64,000 bases of DNA from Linnemannia hyalina. Taxonomy: Eukaryota; Mortierellomycota; Mortierellomycetes; Mortierellales; Mortierellaceae. This document shows positions 58,013 through 64,000 of the stretch, in pieces. A program made the position numbers and the translations under genes. The first letter of the stretch is position 1; each line of letters opens with the position of its first letter. The notes beneath the pieces were generated by a model. The model was not told the DNA's origin and searched no databases. It saw only the letters and a list, made by a program, of their open reading frames with translations. The stretch lies in assembly GCA_019671135.1 (NCBI GenBank), contig JAHRHY010000010.1, forward strand, positions 1,178,001 to 1,242,000, given 5' to 3'.

Positions 58013-59836
58013 GTAAATAGCAAACAGGAATGTATATTAATTGTCATCCGCTCCGCTTTGTCCATACTCTTTTGTCCCTCCCATCACAGGGTCCAACCGT
58101 GGCAGGGTTTTTGGGTAATCAAACCCAACCACAGCACACGACAGGACAACAACAAAACATCGAGACCTTTTTTTTGTTTCTTTCTCGACCTCAATTCCCA
58201 ACATCGGTGGCAGCTGTGTTTCAACAAGAGCGAGTGTGTGTGTGTGTGTATGAGCCATTATAGTACGACGACGAGTAGGAAGTTTAGTAAACCAACATTC
58301 TTTTATTATTTGGGGGGTATCAATATGTGAAGAAGGGGGTAAAGGGAAGTATTGAAGAGGCATTCGTCTCAAGTGTTAGGCACACACACAAACTCAAACA
58401 CACACACGTAGGCATGGAAAAGAAAAGCAATTGCCTTTTTGTCATTTGCTTTGATTGCCCATGCAAACGATTGCTTTCTACGCACACGACGAAGCTATCA
58501 TAGGTCTCGGAGTGGTGGGATCATTGCCACAGCAGGTGTTATCGTCCTTAAGTTGCTACTGGTTGTCGCCGATGTTCGAGAAGTGAGGAGGGTGTTGTTG
58601 GCAGGAGTGGGGACTGGCTGTAGAATAAAGGTGCCCAATGAGTGAAGAAAGATGAAAGGTGGGGCTAATGAGCCTGCTGTTTTCACCACTTACTACCGAG
58701 ACCGGGACTTTTGTCAATCTCATCCTCTGCTTGTCTATCCATATCTATCTCACCGTTGTTTTCTTAATCTCTTTACCTTTGTTTTTTCTCCTTCTTCTGT
58801 GCCGCCTGTCGCTTTTCATTCACGTCTGATGCTCTGCTTCTCCCATAACGCGTCGACTCCTATTAGGCAAGCACACGGTTGTCATTGAACGTGAGTGGAT
58901 TGTTGCGGGATGTAAGTTTAAAGTCGTGTTTGTCTTTGTTTGCCAGCAGCGCCCTTTTAACTCTGAGAGAGCTTGTCGTGTTGGTTCGGTAGAGCTGATA
59001 AACCCTGCAACGAAAGAGGGAAAGGCAGGAAGCGCGCTCAGGGCAACAAACAAAAAGAAGAACGACGCGAGTCATGTTTCGAAACACCACTGCATCTGGA
59101 TGAGAGCAGCGATCGCGAAACACCATGCAGCCATGCGCACATAAAGACCATAAGGAGCCCATTGAATTCATTCGTTTTTTTTTCTTCCTTTTTCTCATTG
59201 TTTGACCATGCGAGGTTGATGCAATGCAACCATGGGAGGAATGGGAACTGTTCTTCTTGTCATCAACACCTGGTGCGTTGTTCCTAAACCAGCCATGGGG
59301 AAAGGGAGGGGCCAGTGATTCAGACCAGACGACACACTATTTATTTTTCTTGCCCCTCCCCTTCCCGCGCTCCCATCGGTCCTTCGTCCCTCCCTATTTC
59401 CCCTTTGCTCTGTCACCTTCTGTCGCTACGTTTGTGCGTTCTTGCGTTCGTGCGTTCGTTCGACAAAATAGCGATCCCTATTTTCCCCTTACTTTCCCTT
59501 TCACTTTGCTTTTCCCTTTGTCCTTCTTCCCTTCCCATTTTTTTTTTACTGCTGGCCCCTGATTTTCTTTTTTCATCTTTCCTGTTCCATCCCTTCTCCC
59601 TCTCCTCTCCTTTCGTCTCTTATTCTTCTCCCCCTATCTCCCTCTTTGCAAAAGTGGGCTGAACACAACACTAACCATGTCCCTTTCGGTTTTTTCTTTA
59701 CTCTTCTACGTTCACTGACCAATTGATCCTATTTGCTTACCGCCGTCGTCGTCACACCATTGCAAACTCCTTTTTTTCATTTTATCACACAAACATCGAC
59801 AACACACCACCACCACCAACAAACAAACACGCACAG
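58013..59836. other. Long putative intron or second promoter region
   Basis: 1.8 kb with no supported gene. It includes a TG repeat near 58238-58252, an AC-rich stretch near 58380-58410 and a second pyrimidine-rich block at about 59340-59650 that resembles promoters of other plus-strand genes. It may be both an intron and an internal promoter. Confidence 0.45.
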
Positions 59837-62800
59837 CGACCAGCAACAGGAGCCATTATCGATTCTCAAGGATATTCAAAGGCGGCCCATGCCGACAGCG
59901 GCGAGGAATCACCACTCTCACCCCCTATGGCCTGGTCGCGAGAAGGCACCTCAGAGGAGCTCTCAAAGTACCAAGAATTCCAGATGCGTCAAAACGACGG
60001 CCACCACCACCGCTCCCAGGCTCAACCTCACTCCTCCCATCCTGGCGCCGGTGTAACCTTTCCGACGCCACAAACCGCAACCAATAATCCTACCACTATC
60101 ACGGCGCAGGATCAGGATCGGCGATCGCATTTGGTGACAAACTCTCAACCCACCGGACCGGGTTCCTTCTCCGAGGCTGTGCGTGGTTCTCAGGCCGACC
60201 AGACCCAGAAGAACACTGCAGGAGGGCGACTCCGAACAGAGCAGAGTAGACGATCAGACCGACTGGAACCCGCCTCAGAACCATCATCGACAAAGACCTC
60301 TCAACGGGACGGTTCATTAGAGCGAACCCTGGACTCGCCACACTCGACTCGACAACGGCCATCCCCCTCCTCTTCACCCTCAAGTCGACATTCAAAGAGC
60401 AGTCGCTCAAAGACAAAGTCCAAGGGGCACGACGATGGTAGTCAGCATGGATTGGATCTATCGACCTCGCCTGCAGCCGTGACCCGTTCAGAGCGGGCTG
60501 GAACAATGCCCGGAAGTCCACATTGCCAGCGATATCGCCATTCAGGGTCTTCAACCAAGAAGGGCTGTTGTGCTTGTTCTTCTTGCCAGCAAGAGGGATC
60601 CATCCTCACACCCTCACAAAGATCGTATCGCTATGCCCAGTATCTCGGAAGCGATCCTATCCCGATCTACGCTGGGCCATTAGGACTGGGAGACGACATT
60701 CCTTCACCTACGCCATCGCCTCCGGCAGGACGAATGAGCATCCATATGGCCATGAGTGGACATTCACCCATAGGGTCACCTGTTCATTCACCCGCGCTGT
60801 CAATATCGCACTCGCCAATGGGAAAATCGTCTCCTTCCTTCCTTCGGTCTCCTGGCTCCTCCAAGAGTAAATCGAGTCGACACCAGGTCACGGAGGGCTT
60901 TTCAGGGTCAGGGGAGTTTGGCCTGCATGACGAGCAGCATAGGATCAACTCGGACGCGACCTCCAATACCCCGACAAGCCATCATCCTGTTGTTACTGGC
61001 TTCCAAACATGCGATCTTAAGGTCAAGAACAGTAAAAAGAGTCCATCTTTGACGACAGCTCAGTCAGTCCTCGAACCGAATCCTTTCTCCTCTCCTTCCC
61101 CTCCTTCCTTCCCTTCCTCTTACACTAATTTCAGCTCACAAACGGACAAGGACAAGGACACTTCTCCCTCGCTGTCACCCTTTTTTTCGACCAAGAGATC
61201 GTTCAGTCCACCCAGACATACAACTCGTTCGACTGGAGCATCAAGTCTTCAACCCATGGCGACCGACACACTGCAGGCACACCATCTTCGACAAAATGCA
61301 TTGGCTTCACATCAAGGCGATCATCCGATAACAACAACAACTATCTCCCACGCCGATTTTCCTCGCCTTGCCCCTCCAGTCGTCTTGGTTCAGTCCCCAA
61401 CAGTAGAGTCGCTTACGAGTCTTGTGGAAAAGGTGCCAAAGCCGACAACGCCAGGCAGCAAGCAGTCCATCGAACGGAGCCCACTCTTGTACTCTTCTGT
61501 ACTTGCATCTTCTACTTCGCCAAACACATCGTCATCATCCAGCTTCTCTCATGCACCTCATTCGCCCTCTCAGCTCTCCCTCTCTCCAAGAGGGGGACAA
61601 AGCGCTGCAGCGACACCTCCCCTGAGTCCGTCTCGTAAGAAAGAGGGGCATCACTCGTCTGTTCTCTCGAACATGGAGAGCACAGGTAAGATAGAGGGGC
61701 AAGAGGAGCCTTTGTGTTGTACATGATCCTGTAACAGCCATTATTTATTCTTTATTTTTGTTTATTGTCATCGTGACACTACCCACTTACTGGATTTGTT
61801 TTGCTTTTTGTCAACAATAGAATTCGAGGCGTGGTCTCTGAGTGAGCAGATTCAGGATCGCATTGTCAGGGCTGCACCATACAAGTCAGCAGTGCTTTCT
61901 CCCAACACCATTCATGCCAGAAAACTGTCGACAACTCTCCAACAGCTATCGCACTCACACCCACACCCACAACCACAGCAACAGACACAACCCTCGCAGT
62001 CTCAGCCGCATCACCAACCCGAGGATCAGCCCCAACCCCAACCCCAGCCTCAACTACAGCCTCAACTACAGCAAAACTATTCTCCTCAACCCGACTCAGA
62101 CCGAAAACCAACGTTGATCCCAGTGGAATCCAGTCCTACTAAGCGGCAATGGCAATGGCAATGGCGCGGTCAATCAGCCTCCAAAGACGTTTCAGGAGAT
62201 AGGACACCCAGAAAGACGGCTGCCAACACTATCACAAACAGGAAGGTTGTCGGTGGTCTTGGTCTAGGGAGTCCAGTTGTTGGCAATTCAAACAGTGCCA
62301 ACTCCGCCTCAAGTTCTGGAAACCAAGTGGCTGCCAAAACTGGGAACGAAGGCGGGTCATCATTGCATGTGTTGCGTCGTACACGCTCTGCACCTATTCT
62401 TGCATCTGGTCAACTCTCGTGTAAGTACTACAATGCCAATGAAATTGAGGTGTGCCATGAAAATGTTTGAGTTGATGATCAAACTGAGAAAATGCTAACA
62501 TGTTACATGTGCGACAATTATATAGATGCGGATATCCTTAAGGCGTCGATCAAGGCTACTTCGGACTCTAGCCTGTCATCATCGTCGTCATCTGGATACG
62601 TGTCTCTATTGTCCACGGACTCTAACACGTCGCATCTTCATTTGACCGGCTCGTCTTCTCCACTCGTTACGACCAACACTACCTCAGTCTCAGGAACGAT
62701 CTCGTCATTCAACAACTCACCCGATGCATCAAGCTACAGATCTCGACTCATCGCCCCTCTCACTCCGACAAGGACGATGAAGCCCTTGCGGAGGCGTAGT

Positions 62801-64000
62801 CTTTCCAACATCAAGGGCGAGATGAGCGCCTCAACGGCGTCTTTGAAGTCATTCATGACGCCTTTGAGAGCAGCTGCTGAAATACAAAGCCTTGATATGG
62901 ACGCTTCAGCCATGGACGTGGATGAAACGCTTCCGAACCAGAATGGGGGATCAAATGCAGGCGATGATCGGAAGGAAATGGAGATGGCAGATACGGCATC
63001 TCCCAGTGGCTCGGAGGATGTGGAGATGTCAATAGCTGAAGAGACTGTGGAAGAAGTGGCGTCGCGCGGAATGATAGTCACGACGAGTGGTGCACGCGTG
63101 GCGTTAATTAAGAGCGAGGAGGAAGATGAGCCAGCAAGAAATCTAGTCAAGTCAGAGTCGGCGACAGGACTATCATTTTTCACTCCACCCGAGGAGCTGG
63201 ATGCTGCAGAGTCTTCTCCTGATACGATTTGCCTTGAGCAGAGTATCGTTGCTGGGTCGATGATGGAGTTTGAGCCGACTGTAGATACTTCTACAGAAAC
63301 CTTGCCTGAATCCGACGCGACGTCGACGTTGGTCCGTGCAGTGAGCGCCCCAGTCATGGTCTCGCCGATTTCTCCATCTCTTGCCAGCAACGTTTCTCTC
63401 GCAGCCAACAACGGAGCTGATGTAGAGAACGACAGTTACGAGAGCATCACGCTTGAGAGCCCTGACATAGCTGGCCTTGGCCCTGTTTCCTCCCTTCAGG
63501 AGAAGAAATTGAAGGTGGAGGAAGAGAGTATCGTTGTTGCGCAAGCAAGCGAGGTTCCCGTGGCTGAAAATGAGGTAGCGATTGAGACGAAGGTCACATC
63601 AGTCGCAGCGGAGGCATCGGTGGTTGCTGAGGAGCCAGAGTGTCCATTCCAAAAGCAACTCGCGCTTCAAGAGCAAGAGGAGACAGAGACTCAGCAGAGC
63701 AAAATTGCCGCTGGATTCAAGGCTCGTAGGAAGCGGAACGACAGCTCTGGTGGCAAGAAGCTGTTGCTCAAGAAGATGACAAGTCTCCCCAATCTTCGTA
63801 ACAGCTTCCAACAGCAGCAGCCATTACAGCAGGCGGTGACATCCCACTCTGAGAGCGATGGCTCCAAGCTGGACAGCTCGACGTCTACTTCCGGTAAAGT
63901 TGCTTCGAGCGACTATGTCATTCCTCCGTTCTACTTTCCCAAGGGCAAACCTGTGGCTGCATCCAAGCGCCGCCATAGAGTTCACAGCGCTGTGGTACGT
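59837..64000 (+). CDS. Probable PP2A B''-type regulatory subunit, N-terminal part (runs off the window)
   Basis: Exons 59837-61685, 61821-62420 and 62526 to the window end keep one frame; at least 1,300 residues if the upstream exon is used. Nearly all is Ser/Pro/Gln-rich and disordered, with PQPQPQ repeats near 62040 and an acidic stretch near 62930-63150. Two features give a hint: a short ordered segment (EFEAWSLSEQIQDRIV) after the first intron, and near the right edge the sequence VIPPFYFPKGKPV. The latter resembles the IPxFYFPxGxP motif that precedes the EF-hand core of PR72-type PP2A subunits, which would lie beyond 64000. The call depends on that motif alone. If translation begins at the ATG at 59927, the upstream exon is noncoding. 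Confidence 0.55.

Overview
The window is nuclear DNA from a filamentous fungus. Genes have many short GT-AG introns (about 50-350 bp), long serine/glutamine-rich disordered proteins, complex I, a p22phox-type NADPH oxidase subunit, an Ecl1-like protein and degraded non-LTR retrotransposons. The combination suits an early-diverging lineage such as Mortierellomycotina, but that placement is inference from gene content and style; no phylogenetic marker was tested.

Layout, left to right. 0-4 kb: SEN15 (-, tRNA splicing), DPM3 (+) and DPM2 (-) facing each other (dolichol-phosphate mannose synthase subunits), and NDUFB10 (+, complex I). 4-15 kb: a 1226-residue disordered protein with C-terminal membrane segments (-), a ZRC1-like zinc transporter (+) and an SH3-ankyrin protein (-). 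15-17.4 kb is gene-free, with a long purine tract. 17.4-31 kb is dense: LisH-WD40 protein, UBA3 (NEDD8 E1) and AOS1 (SUMO E1) in a row (+), then NoxD/p22phox (-), TRS20 (-), RNase H2 subunit B (+) and an FHA-kinase of the Chk2/Rad53 family (-). 32-34 kb: a small secreted protein and an Ecl1-like protein. 34-38 kb is a repeat island: a decayed plus-strand LINE fragment, two tandem minus-strand LINE 3' fragments, a 36-base A run, a tRNA-Ser(UGA) and a tRNA with anticodon UCU. 39-45 kb: dymeclin (+, 14 exons) and a subtilisin-like protease (-), tail to tail. 45-64 kb: long spacers separate three plus-strand genes: a split glycolipid-binding-domain protein, a rhodanese-PTP phosphatase and a probable PP2A B''-type subunit that runs off the right edge.

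All gene models were spliced by hand using frame continuity, splice consensus and family recognition. Reading frames close across the proposed joins in every spliced model, but no transcript evidence was available. Functional links visible in the layout are DPM2 beside DPM3 (same complex), UBA3 beside AOS1 (parallel ubiquitin-like activation) and RNase H2B tail to tail with a checkpoint kinase (genome integrity). No toxin, CRISPR array or prokaryotic-type system was seen.
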